Both the position numbers and the translations under genes were made by a program. From DTU080 sp050945315 (GTDB taxonomy: Bacteria > Bacillota > Limnochordia > DTU080), in contig JBMNSS010000035.1 in NCBI GenBank assembly GCA_050945315.1, positions 1-19,983 on the forward strand: a stretch of DNA of 19,983 bases. The letters run 5' to 3'. The notes under the pieces were generated by a model that was not told where the DNA came from, ran no database searches, and saw only the letters and a list, made by a program, of their open reading frames with translations. This document shows positions 8,400 through 14,139 of the stretch, one piece after another (the stretch's first letter is position 1; every line of letters starts with the position of its first letter).

Positions 8400-8917
8400 C
8401 GCAGATGACTAGCCTCTGCTTGGCCCCAGCGTGGCCAGTTATCAGTAAGCCACTTGGCTACTCCTGCCAGTACGCCCGTCTCCCTCGTTTCCACAGTGAC
8501 GACTACCTGGTTCGGTATGGTCTCCTGTGCGGGAGCCAACACCAAGTACTCAACACGCTGCGGCTCCGTCAGATTCAGTCGCTCTCTCGCCAAGCGTTCG
8601 ATCCGCTGAGGTGATCGAGCGCGCATCAATTCCAGTTGGAGGTGATCCTGCATGCGTTGTTCACGAGCCAATTCGTTCTGCAAGGCGGCCAATTCCTCAG
8701 AGCGTAGCATCAGCAGGCTGCGTTGTGCGACCAGTCCCAAGGCTAAGACCAGGCAAGAGAAAGCGCAGACAACTATGGCCGACAACGATACGGGCCGGCG
8801 CGACACTCGACGCCCGGTTGACTCGGTCGCAGCTTGGGTAGGCTGCTGCGGGATGAATTGGCTCTGGGCCTCTGAACGCACTCTCAGGCTAGCGCTTCCA
8901 TGACTTACCGATGACAT
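8396..8917 (-). CDS. ftsL: FtsL-like septum assembly protein
   Basis: A bitopic division protein of 173 residues. It has a long polar cytoplasmic tail (1-44), one membrane span (about 46-66), an extracellular heptad-rich segment (about 67-97) suited to a coiled coil with FtsB/DivIC, and then the block SPQRIERLARERLNL that typifies FtsL. A tail of about 55 residues follows, ending near a WLTDNWPRWG stretch, which makes the protein longer than Bacillus FtsL (about 117). FtsL sequences diverge strongly, so the call rests on topology, that block, and the position between rsmH and the division PBP. The ATG at 8917 follows GAGGAG by 11 bases and lies 2 bases after the rsmH stop. The stop overlaps a PBP start as TTGA, pointing to coupled translation. 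Confidence 0.85.
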   Translation of the reverse strand: MSSVSHGSASLRVRSEAQSQFIPQQPTQAATESTGRRVSRRPVSLSAIVVCAFSCLVLALGLVAQRSLLMLRSEELAALQNELAREQRMQDHLQLELMRARSPQRIERLARERLNLTEPQRVEYLVLAPAQETIPNQVVVTVETRETGVLAGVAKWLTDNWPRWGQAEASHLR

Positions 8918-8919
8918 GG

Positions 8920-9870
8920 CTATGCATTCTCCTCTGCCGACAGAACACGCTCTGCCGCTCGTAAAGTCGCGCTACGGGCACGCGGGTTCTTTTTCAACTC
9001 AGCTGGGCTGGGCCTGACCCCTTTGGTCGTAACGATGCGTAGTTGCGGTACTTGTCCACAGACACACCCTAGGCGGGGAGGACAATTGCACGGATTAGCC
9101 TGAGAACGGAAGAAATTCTTGACCAGGGTATCCTCAAGACTGTGAAAGGTAATAACAACAAGTCTGGCCCCCGAACGAAGCACCTTGAGTGCGGCGTTCA
9201 AACCGCGCTCAAGATTGCCTAATTCATCGTTTACGGCAATCCTCAGAGCCTGAAAAGTGCGTCTGGCAGGATGTGGTCCGACTCTGCGAGCCCTGGCCGG
9301 AATGGCGTCTTTAACCAACTGTGTCAACTGGGCCGTGGTGGTGATCGCTTCGCGTTGGCGTTCCCGAACGATAAACGATGCGATTCGAGCGGCCCATCGT
9401 TCTTCGCCAAAATGACGCAGTATACGGCTCAACTCTTCTTCTGACGCGGTATTGACAATATCGGCGGCCGTCCGTGACTGCTGCGGATCCATTCGCATAT
9501 CCAACGGTGCGTCATGCCAATAGCTGAAACCCCTCCGGGCCTGATCCAACTGAAAACTTGAGACCCCGATATCCAACACAACGCCGTCGACCCCTTCCGG
9601 CACCCACGATTTCACCAGTTCCGGAAGATCAGCAAAATTGCCGTGCGTCAGTTTCACCCGGGCGCCATACGGTGCTAAGCGCTGTTTCGAAGCACAAAGC
9701 GCCTCCGGATCACGGTCGATGCCGATCACTCGTGTTTCCGGATGTGCTTGAAGTATGGCTTGGGTATGTCCGCCCCCGCCGAGGGTACCGTCGATGAAAA
9801 TACCCCCCTGTGCTGCCCGGAGATAATGCACAGTCTCCTCGCGCAGGACCGTTTCATGCCGATATTGCAT
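8920..9870 (-). CDS. rsmH: RsmH (MraW), 16S rRNA (cytosine-1402-N4)-methyltransferase
   Basis: RsmH methylates N4 of C1402 in the decoding centre of 16S rRNA using S-adenosylmethionine. The 316 residues show the family hallmarks: HETVLREETVHYL at the start, the SAM loop FIDGTLGGGGHTQAIL (about 25-40), GIDRDPEAL, DIGVSSFQLD, RGFSYWHDAPLDMRMD, FQALRIAVNDEL, and ITFHSLEDTLVKNFF. A cysteine cluster near CNCPPRLGCVCG precedes the end. The start ATG is preceded by AGGACGGGG. The gene lies 13 bases after mraZ and 2 bases before ftsL, the standard dcw position. Nothing is unusual. Confidence 0.98.
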   Translation of the reverse strand: MQYRHETVLREETVHYLRAAQGGIFIDGTLGGGGHTQAILQAHPETRVIGIDRDPEALCASKQRLAPYGARVKLTHGNFADLPELVKSWVPEGVDGVVLDIGVSSFQLDQARRGFSYWHDAPLDMRMDPQQSRTAADIVNTASEEELSRILRHFGEERWAARIASFIVRERQREAITTTAQLTQLVKDAIPARARRVGPHPARRTFQALRIAVNDELGNLERGLNAALKVLRSGARLVVITFHSLEDTLVKNFFRSQANPCNCPPRLGCVCGQVPQLRIVTTKGVRPSPAELKKNPRARSATLRAAERVLSAEENA

Positions 9871-9883
9871 CTATAGCCCCGTC

Positions 9884-10315
9884 CTATATGCCGAGATCGA
9901 CGATTTTTTCCGCAATGGCCTCATACGATTCGGTAGCCGCATCGGTATATTTTGCCCACTCTTCGGCCGCCCATATTTCCACGCGATTGGCGACTCCGAT
10001 TGAAACGACATCGCGTTGAATGCCTGCATACTCACGCAAAGCGGGGGGAAGAAGAATACGCCCTTGCTTGTCCAGTGCGCACTCACCGGCACCGGAAAAC
10101 AACAGACGTACAAAGGCTCGAGTGTCAGCCTTGGTGAGAGGAAGAGCACGTAACTTCCCGGCCAATGCTTCCCATTCAGGCAAGGGGTACACGAACAAGC
10201 ATCGGTCCAGTCCTCTGGTCACCACGAAGCTGGATCCCAACTCCTCGCGGAATCGAGCGGGGACGATCATACGCCCTTTCTCATCCAGGGTGTGCGCGTA
10301 CTCCCCCAGGAACAC
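9884..10315 (-). CDS. mraZ: MraZ, dcw-operon transcriptional regulator
   Basis: MraZ is a DNA-binding protein that forms ring-shaped oligomers and controls the dcw operon, usually as an autorepressor. Two SpoVT/AbrB-like half-domains are visible: HTLDEKGRMIVPARFREEL in the first half and LDKQGRILLPPALREY in the second. The frame is open to a GTG at 10345. The GTG at 10315 gives VFLGEYAHTLD, aligning with the MFMGEYQHTID start of known MraZ and giving exactly 143 residues, the usual length. GGAG lies 4 bases upstream. This start codon is itself part of the fourth of four 10-bp repeats that look like MraZ boxes. The gene heads the operon and rsmH follows after 13 bases. Confidence 0.96.
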   Translation of the reverse strand: MFLGEYAHTLDEKGRMIVPARFREELGSSFVVTRGLDRCLFVYPLPEWEALAGKLRALPLTKADTRAFVRLLFSGAGECALDKQGRILLPPALREYAGIQRDVVSIGVANRVEIWAAEEWAKYTDAATESYEAIAEKIVDLGI

Positions 10316-10348
10316 TTCGCTCCACTTCCCTCCACTTCCGACCACTGC
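10309..10348 (-). promoter_or_regulatory. Four tandem MraZ-box-like 10-bp repeats over the mraZ start
   Basis: Read on the minus strand, four units of exactly 10 bp begin at 10348, 10338, 10328 and 10318. The last three begin GAAGTG and the first GCAGTG. Known mycoplasma MraZ boxes follow AAAGTGKN3 in tandem, also with a 10-bp period, so the match covers both sequence and spacing. The fourth unit contains the GTG start codon, and the ribosome-site GGAG lies in the third. Binding by MraZ here as an autoregulatory operator is inferred. Confidence 0.75.
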
Positions 10349-10366
10349 AAGCCTATTTCTAGGGAG

Positions 10367-10397
10367 ACGAAGTGTACTCCTTCCTGAGGAGCTTCGT
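10367..10397. other. Imperfect inverted repeat in the mraZ leader
   Basis: ACGAAG (10367-10372) pairs with CTTCGT (10392-10397), and CTCC (10377-10380) pairs with GGAG (10388-10391), with a four-base bulge on one side and a seven-base loop. It lies between the terminator of the upstream unit and the MraZ boxes. No convincing -35/-10 pair was found around it, so whether it is an operator, an RNA hairpin or chance is open. Confidence 0.4.
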
Positions 10398-10457
10398 TTT
10401 CCAAACGCATTTGCCGATGCTTTGGCGATCAGTTCGTCTCTTCAGAGGATACGTAAG

Positions 10458-10493
10458 AAAAAAAAAGGACCGGCGTGTTGACCACACCGGCCG
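10458..10493 (-). terminator. Rho-independent terminator after the Nif3 gene
   Basis: On the minus strand an eight-pair core stem, CCGGTGTG with CACGCCGG around a GTCAA loop, is extended by two weaker pairs. A run of nine T residues follows almost directly. It ends the DUF212-SIMPL-Nif3 unit about 30 bases past the Nif3 stop and isolates the dcw operon. The remaining bases up to the MraZ boxes (10349-10457) must hold the dcw promoter, but none is clear by eye. Confidence 0.9.
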
Positions 10494-10519
10494 GACATGA
10501 ATTCCAAACATTTCGATGG

Positions 10520-11320
10520 CTAGGCGAGATAGGCTATGGGGTCCTTTTCACAGGCCACATGAAACTCACAATCTTGCCCTTCTGCCTCTGCCCGTTCGCT
10601 CAGATATCTTGCGATGCGAGGGGCGACCATTCTCTCGGTTGCAAAGTGTCCGCAATCAAGTACACACAGTCCCAAGCCTTCCGCATATGCCGCATCATGG
10701 TGCTTGATGTCCCCGGTTACATAGACATCCGCCTCGGCCGCCTTAGCCTCTGCCAGATATGAGCCACCCGAACCGTTCAAGACAGCCACGCGCCCGACGG
10801 ATTGCGGCGGTCTTCCCGCCATCCGCAGATGATCCACGTCAATGCGTCGACAAAGCCCGCTTACAAACTGATCAAAATCCACAGGCGCCTCCAGATCTCC
10901 GACACGTCCGAATCCCGCCCGGGGTATCCGCTCAAGACGAGGTATCAACGGTCGGACGTCACGCAAGCCACACGCCTCAGCGATCCAATCTCCCAATCCG
11001 CCAGGGGCCGAATCCAGATTCGTATGCGCTACATAGAGCGAAAGGCACTCCCTGACCATACGAACGATCAGCATTTCGTGGGCATCATCCGTACGCAGAG
11101 TGCGAAGCGGGGTAAAAATCAGCGGATGATGAGCCACGATGAGTTGGGCATTCTTTTGCAGTGCCTGGTCAACCACCGCATCATTGACCTCGAGACAAAC
11201 GAGAACGGCACTGATAACCCCCGCTTGCTCACCGATTTGCAGACCTACGTTGTCCCACTCTTCGGCCAGGCACAAAGGTGCCAGTTCTTCCATCCAGCGT
11301 TGGATATCGGCAACCAGCAT
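10520..11320 (-). CDS. Nif3/DUF34 family protein (YbgI/YqfO type, short form)
   Basis: A metal-binding Nif3-like protein of about 266 residues. Family motifs are LAEEWDNVGLQIG near the start, IVAHHPLIF with the metal-binding histidine pair, VAHTNLDSAPGGL, TGDIKHHDA, and DCGHFATER near the end. Some members are annotated GTP cyclohydrolase 1 type 2, but the true cellular role of the family is unsettled, so no reaction is assigned. The length fits the short form without the PII-like insertion of Bacillus YqfO. The ATG at 11320 follows GGTGAG by about 5 bases and matches the usual family start. A GTG at 11329 overlaps the stop of the SIMPL gene as GTGA. In many Bacillota this gene lies close to sigA, as here, though several genes intervene. 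Confidence 0.92.
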   Translation of the reverse strand: MLVADIQRWMEELAPLCLAEEWDNVGLQIGEQAGVISAVLVCLEVNDAVVDQALQKNAQLIVAHHPLIFTPLRTLRTDDAHEMLIVRMVRECLSLYVAHTNLDSAPGGLGDWIAEACGLRDVRPLIPRLERIPRAGFGRVGDLEAPVDFDQFVSGLCRRIDVDHLRMAGRPPQSVGRVAVLNGSGGSYLAEAKAAEADVYVTGDIKHHDAAYAEGLGLCVLDCGHFATERMVAPRIARYLSERAEAEGQDCEFHVACEKDPIAYLA

Positions 11321-11325
11321 GGATC

Positions 11326-12057
11326 TCACCAGAAAAGAAACTCCACCTGAACGTTGGCGCGGACAGTGATCTCACCGGGGGCGATCTCCGTCGCGAAAGA
11401 ATCGAAGGCGGCCTTAGTCGCCAGGGCGCGGACTTCTTCCCGAACCGGGGCCACGTAGCCCGTCTGATCCTGGATGCGGTTGATGCGCAGTGTGCCGATT
11501 CCCGCTCCGGCGGCCAAGGCCTCTGCTTTTTCGCAGGCATCTCGGACCGCCGCGGTGAGGGCTTGGCGTTGGAGTTCGGGAGCACGAGTCGTACCGAATC
11601 GAATCTCCCGCACGTTGGAAGCGCCCGCACTGACTACCGCATCGAGAACCGCTCCCAGCTTGTCAATCTCATCAAGCGTGACATGCAAATCGTGAGTGGC
11701 CCGATAGCCCCTCATTATCTGCTGACCCTCTCGATACTCGTATTCAGGGCCGACACGGAAATCCCGTGTTCGGATGGATTCATCGGGTATCTCAAACACC
11801 TTAAGAGCCTGCCTGATTTTTTCCATGTGCATGGCAACCTGAGACTGAGACGAAGCCGCAGTCTTGCTCAGAATCGAGACTCCGACGACTACCGTCGCCT
11901 GGTCGGGGACAACGGCTATTTCCGCGCTGCCGGTGGTGCTCAATACACCGGACGTTTGATTGGCAGCTGCTCTACCCAGGGACGCTAACAAGACAAACGT
12001 GATCATGACCGCCAGAACCGGCGCTGAGAACGTTTTCCGTCGCTGCAATTTCGACAC
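11326..12057 (-). CDS. Exported SIMPL-domain (DUF541) protein
   Basis: A secreted protein of the SIMPL family (BP26/OMP28-like), about 243 residues. The N-terminus has basic residues (KLQRRK), a hydrophobic core (APVLAVMITFVLLASLG) and a likely cleavage site around AAA, so it is a signal peptide. The mature part fits the SIMPL domain: it begins LSTTGSAEIAVVPDQATVVVGV, has a central YRATHDLHVTLDEID, and ends with an ITVRANVQVEF strand. The molecular function of the family is not established. The frame runs open into the DUF212 gene, but the GTG at 12057, after AGAAAGG, avoids that overlap; a TTG at 12048 is an alternative. It lies 29 bases after DUF212, and its stop touches the Nif3 start region, so the three genes probably form one transcript. 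Confidence 0.85.
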   Translation of the reverse strand: MSKLQRRKTFSAPVLAVMITFVLLASLGRAAANQTSGVLSTTGSAEIAVVPDQATVVVGVSILSKTAASSQSQVAMHMEKIRQALKVFEIPDESIRTRDFRVGPEYEYREGQQIMRGYRATHDLHVTLDEIDKLGAVLDAVVSAGASNVREIRFGTTRAPELQRQALTAAVRDACEKAEALAAGAGIGTLRINRIQDQTGYVAPVREEVRALATKAAFDSFATEIAPGEITVRANVQVEFLFW

Positions 12058-12086
12058 CGCCTTTCTGAACGTAAGCGCAGGATAAA

Positions 12087-12563
12087 CTAGAGAGCAACGT
12101 TTCCAAACCAATAGACAGCACGAGCCACGGCTACTCCCATCGCCATTCCGGCTACAACTTCCCGTCCGGTGTGGCCCAAGGACTTGGGTACCCAAAACTC
12201 CTCCAACAGATCGGGAGCCGCCCGTTCAAGAAGTATGCGCAGGGTTTTCGTCTGCTCCTGCATGGCCCGTCTGATGATGGCCGCATCATAGATAACGACG
12301 ACAGCCAGGATAGCGGCGACACCCGTTTCAGGAGACTGCCATCCGTTGTGCCACAGAACAGACATAAACAGGGCCCATGCGAGCGCTGAATGAGAGCTGG
12401 GCATACCGCCGGCCTTGAGCAGGGCTACTCTCGGTGGCTCATTGCGCGTTACCGCGGCGATAAACGCTTTGAGAACCTGAGCGGCGATCGCCGCCAACAG
12501 AGCACTTACCAACGGCACATTTGATCTACTGAGCAAAAACTGAACCGCGTGCGCGTTTCGCAT
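12087..12563 (-). CDS. DUF212 / divergent PAP2-family membrane protein (YuiD-like)
   Basis: A small integral membrane protein related to acid phosphatase/vanadium haloperoxidase (PAP2) phosphatases. The signature GGMPSSHSALAWAL, the YDAAIIRRAMQEQ segment and the terminal LGHTGREVVAGMAMG match the YuiD family motifs. The second segment deviates from the usual D-x-x-G-V-R-R-x-A-G-x-Q form at the glycines. Four or so membrane spans are expected. Its substrate is unknown, and a lipid phosphate is only a guess from the superfamily. The ATG at 12563 follows GGGGTGG by about 8 bases and gives 158 residues, the length of YuiD. An ATG at 12599 is open in frame but lacks a ribosome site. It is the first gene of the unit with SIMPL and Nif3. 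Confidence 0.85.
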   Translation of the reverse strand: MRNAHAVQFLLSRSNVPLVSALLAAIAAQVLKAFIAAVTRNEPPRVALLKAGGMPSSHSALAWALFMSVLWHNGWQSPETGVAAILAVVVIYDAAIIRRAMQEQTKTLRILLERAAPDLLEEFWVPKSLGHTGREVVAGMAMGVAVARAVYWFGNVAL

Positions 12564-12671
12564 ATCGACGACCACCCCTTTAGCAGAGCCCTGACTCATT
12601 TGTTCTGTTTTACGCCCGCCTTTTCCTGCGATCCGGCTTGCTCACAGCTTATGCAATTATGGCCAGGTGTC

Positions 12672-12703
12672 AAAAAGGAGGTCCGTCCATGGGACCTCCT
12701 TTA
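12672..12703 (-). terminator. Terminator of the CAU-tRNA/tRNA-Glu operon
   Basis: An 11-pair stem, AAAGGAGGTCC with GGACCTCCTTT, is followed by T residues on the minus strand, just past the tRNA-Glu CCA end. It is nearly symmetrical, but the other direction lacks a long T run. The stretch from here to the DUF212 gene (12600-12671) shows no clear promoter. Confidence 0.9.
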
Positions 12704-12707
12704 GCTA

Positions 12708-12783
12708 TGGTACCACCAGCGGGATTCGAACCCGCGCCACCGCCTTGAAAGGGCGGCGTCCTAGGCCTCTAGACGATGGTGGC
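12708..12783 (-). tRNA. tRNA-Glu (anticodon TTC)
   Basis: A full cloverleaf on the minus strand. The acceptor GCCACCA pairs with TGGTGGT (a G-T closing pair), discriminator A, followed by an encoded CCA. The anticodon stem CCGCC/GGCGG closes the loop CTTTCAA, so the anticodon is TTC, reading Glu codons. The T arm is GCGGG-TTCGAAT-CCCGC. It is the second gene of a two-tRNA operon, 3 bases behind the CAU tRNA. Confidence 0.97.
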
Positions 12784-12786
12784 ATG

Positions 12787-12863
12787 TGGTGGGCCTGGCA
12801 GGACTTGAACCTGCGACCATCCGATTATGAGTCGGACGCTCTGACCAACTGAGCTACAGGCCC
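12787..12863 (-). tRNA. tRNA with CAT anticodon (elongator Met, or Ile2)
   Basis: Cloverleaf on the minus strand: acceptor GGGCCTG with CAGGCCC, discriminator A, encoded CCA, D arm with TAGCTCAGTTGGTCAGAGC, anticodon stem TCCGA/TCGGA with loop CTCATAA, T arm GCAGG-TTCAAGT-CCTGC. The anticodon CAT serves initiator Met, elongator Met or lysidine-modified Ile2. The acceptor's first pair is a normal G-C, which argues against initiator. Elongator Met and Ile2 cannot be safely told apart by eye. Confidence 0.95.
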
Positions 12864-12883
12864 TCCTGTCAGTCACGTGCTCC

Positions 12884-12912
12884 ATTATAGCATGACAGTT
12901 GGACCTTGGCAA
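12884..12912 (-). promoter_or_regulatory. Promoter of the CAU-tRNA/tRNA-Glu operon
   Basis: On the minus strand, TTGCCA (12912-12907) is separated by exactly 17 bases from TATAAT (12889-12884). The -10 is preceded by TG one base away, an extended -10. It fits the housekeeping sigma factor encoded in this same window. Transcription would begin near 12877, about 14 bases before the tRNA. Confidence 0.9.
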
Positions 12913-12921
12913 CTTCTCGAA

Positions 12922-12955
12922 CGCCAAAAGTAGATCTTTTTTGGCGCCTCTTTTT
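12922..12955 (+). other. Hairpin followed by a T run upstream of the VanW gene
   Basis: CGCCAAAA (12922-12929) pairs with TTTTGGCG (12939-12946), and TTTTT follows at 12951-12955, so it resembles an intrinsic terminator in plus orientation. No plus-strand gene lies before it. It may stop antisense transcription across the tRNA genes, act in the VanW leader, or, as AT-rich DNA just upstream of the tRNA -35 box, help that promoter. No clear VanW promoter was found between it and the start codon. Confidence 0.45.
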
Positions 12956-13005
12956 GTACATATCTTACCGGAGCGGCATTACTCTAGTACAGAGGTGAGT
13001 TCAGT

Positions 13006-14034
13006 ATGCGCCGTTATTCCCCGCGAGCGTGTCTTTCGGTGCTGATCCTGGCTCTTGCCGGATGCCTCTTGCATCTGCCCGTCACGCATCCTTCGCTCCT
13101 CATGCGCTGCCTCAGCACCGGTGACTCTTCTCTCTTCGCTCCATCGATCTCAGATAGTCCACAAGCTGAGCCTCCCACCGAACTACCGTGGGAGCATGAC
13201 CTTGAGTTCCAAGCGGCCGTCAAAAAGGCCAAAACCCCCTTGCTCATGGCGGCCTTTCAAATCGACCTGCGAGAATCCACAGAGCATGAGGTTCACAACA
13301 TTGCGCTTGCGGCCGACAGACTCACGAACACGGTCATTCCCGGAGGCCAGGTCTTCTCACTCAACGAAACGATAGGTCCGTACACTGAGGATCAAGGATT
13401 TCTCCCCGGGCGAAACTACATCGCGGGTCAAGTCACACTCGATGTCGGCGGCGGGGTCTGCATGATCGCCACCATGCTCTATAATCTCACTGTTCTCAGC
13501 AACCTGCCCGTCGTACAACGGAAACCGCATAGCATGACCGTACCCTATGTTCCACCCGGACAAGACGCCTCGGTCTCATGGACCGCCGGCGTCGACTACA
13601 GATTCCGCAACAACACATCCGGCCCCATCTTGATCTGGGCTAAGACGGCCGATGATGAGCTTTCTATGGCCTTCTACGGACAAGAGCCCGCTCCAGCGGT
13701 AAAATGGCGCCATGAGATCTTGTCGCACACTCCGGCGGCCACAGTTCGCAGATACAACCCTGAGCTCGCCGCACACGAGGAACGCCTCGTAAACCCGGGC
13801 TTTGACGGCTATCTCGTACGTTCTTGGGCTGAAGTCACATTCGCCGACGGACAGACCACGATTCGCCATCTGGGCACAAGTCACTACATGCCCTCACCGA
13901 GGATCATCGAACACGGGATCCAAATCGAACGAGGGGCTACGGATTTCTTCCGGGCAAAGAAAGGACCTGATCACGAGATCGCGATCAGGTCTTGGCTCCC
14001 CGGGCTGGACTCGAACCAGCAACCACCCGGTTAA
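13006..14034 (+). CDS. VanW-family putative lipoprotein
   Basis: A predicted exported protein with a VanW domain, 342 codons as read. The function of VanW proteins is unknown; they are common in Bacillota and named after an accessory gene of one vancomycin-resistance cluster, which does not imply resistance here. The N-terminus is a signal sequence with a lipobox LAGC ending at Cys20. The domain (about 92-225) contains HNIALAADRLTN, IPGGQVFSLNETIGPY, GGGVCMIATMLYN and HSMTVPYVPPGQDASV. The third block usually reads GGGVCQVSTTLYN, so three positions differ. A C-terminal segment with FDGYLVRSWAEV and YMPSPRI follows. Residues about 320-342 are encoded by the tRNA-Asn terminator and gene on the other strand and are probably not conserved. 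GAGGTGA lies 7 bases before the ATG. It is the only plus-strand gene. Confidence 0.85.
   Translation: MRRYSPRACLSVLILALAGCLLHLPVTHPSLLMRCLSTGDSSLFAPSISDSPQAEPPTELPWEHDLEFQAAVKKAKTPLLMAAFQIDLRESTEHEVHNIALAADRLTNTVIPGGQVFSLNETIGPYTEDQGFLPGRNYIAGQVTLDVGGGVCMIATMLYNLTVLSNLPVVQRKPHSMTVPYVPPGQDASVSWTAGVDYRFRNNTSGPILIWAKTADDELSMAFYGQEPAPAVKWRHEILSHTPAATVRRYNPELAAHEERLVNPGFDGYLVRSWAEVTFADGQTTIRHLGTSHYMPSPRIIEHGIQIERGATDFFRAKKGPDHEIAIRSWLPGLDSNQQPPG
13964..13991 (-). terminator. Stem-loop terminator of tRNA-Asn (inside the VanW reading frame)
   Basis: A perfect nine-pair inverted repeat, GACCTGATC with GATCAGGTC around a ten-base loop, starts 2 bases past the tRNA-Asn CCA end. In minus orientation it is followed by CTTTCTTTG, a moderate T-rich tail. 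In plus orientation TTGGCT follows, so it should terminate the tRNA transcript better than the VanW transcript. It encodes about residues 320-329 of the VanW frame. Confidence 0.7.
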
Positions 14035-14067
14035 CAGCCGGGTGCTCTACCATTGAGCTACCGAGGA
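13993..14067 (-). tRNA. tRNA-Asn (anticodon GTT)
   Basis: Cloverleaf on the minus strand: acceptor TCCTCGG with CCGGGGA, discriminator G, encoded CCA. The D arm is TAGCTCAATGGTAGAGC, the anticodon stem CCCGG/CCGGG closes the loop CTGTTAA with anticodon GTT, and the T arm is GCTGG-TTCGAGT-CCAGC. It has its own promoter and terminator. Its 3' half overlaps the end of the plus-strand VanW frame. Confidence 0.97.
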
Positions 14068-14072
14068 ACGTC

Positions 14073-14111
14073 TCCGGTCAAGTTAACCATCATGATTATA
14101 GCCTGACCGGA
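14073..14111. repeat. Perfect 8-bp inverted repeat around the tRNA-Asn -10 box
   Basis: TCCGGTCA (14073-14080) and TGACCGGA (14104-14111) flank 23 bases that contain the -10 box and the expected transcription start. It could be an operator, a weak rpoD 3' hairpin, or chance. No T run follows on the minus strand. Confidence 0.5.
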
Positions 14112-14123
14112 TCGTATAGTCAA
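14095..14123 (-). promoter_or_regulatory. Promoter of tRNA-Asn
   Basis: TTGACT (14123-14118) and TATAAT (14100-14095) on the minus strand are 17 bases apart, a near-perfect housekeeping promoter. It begins only 16 bases past the rpoD stop. Transcription should start near 14088, about 20 bases before the tRNA. Confidence 0.92.
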
Positions 14124-14139
14124 TAGTCTTTGCTCCTGC

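Noticed and set aside
12058..12195. N-terminal extension of the SIMPL protein
   Set aside because: It overlaps the DUF212 gene and is Cys-rich and unlike an export signal. The signal peptide begins after 12057.
12667..12852. Plus-strand open frame over the two tRNA genes
   Set aside because: It is antisense to the tRNAs and gives the typical spurious tRNA-derived peptide (for example WQDLNLRPSDYESDALTN).
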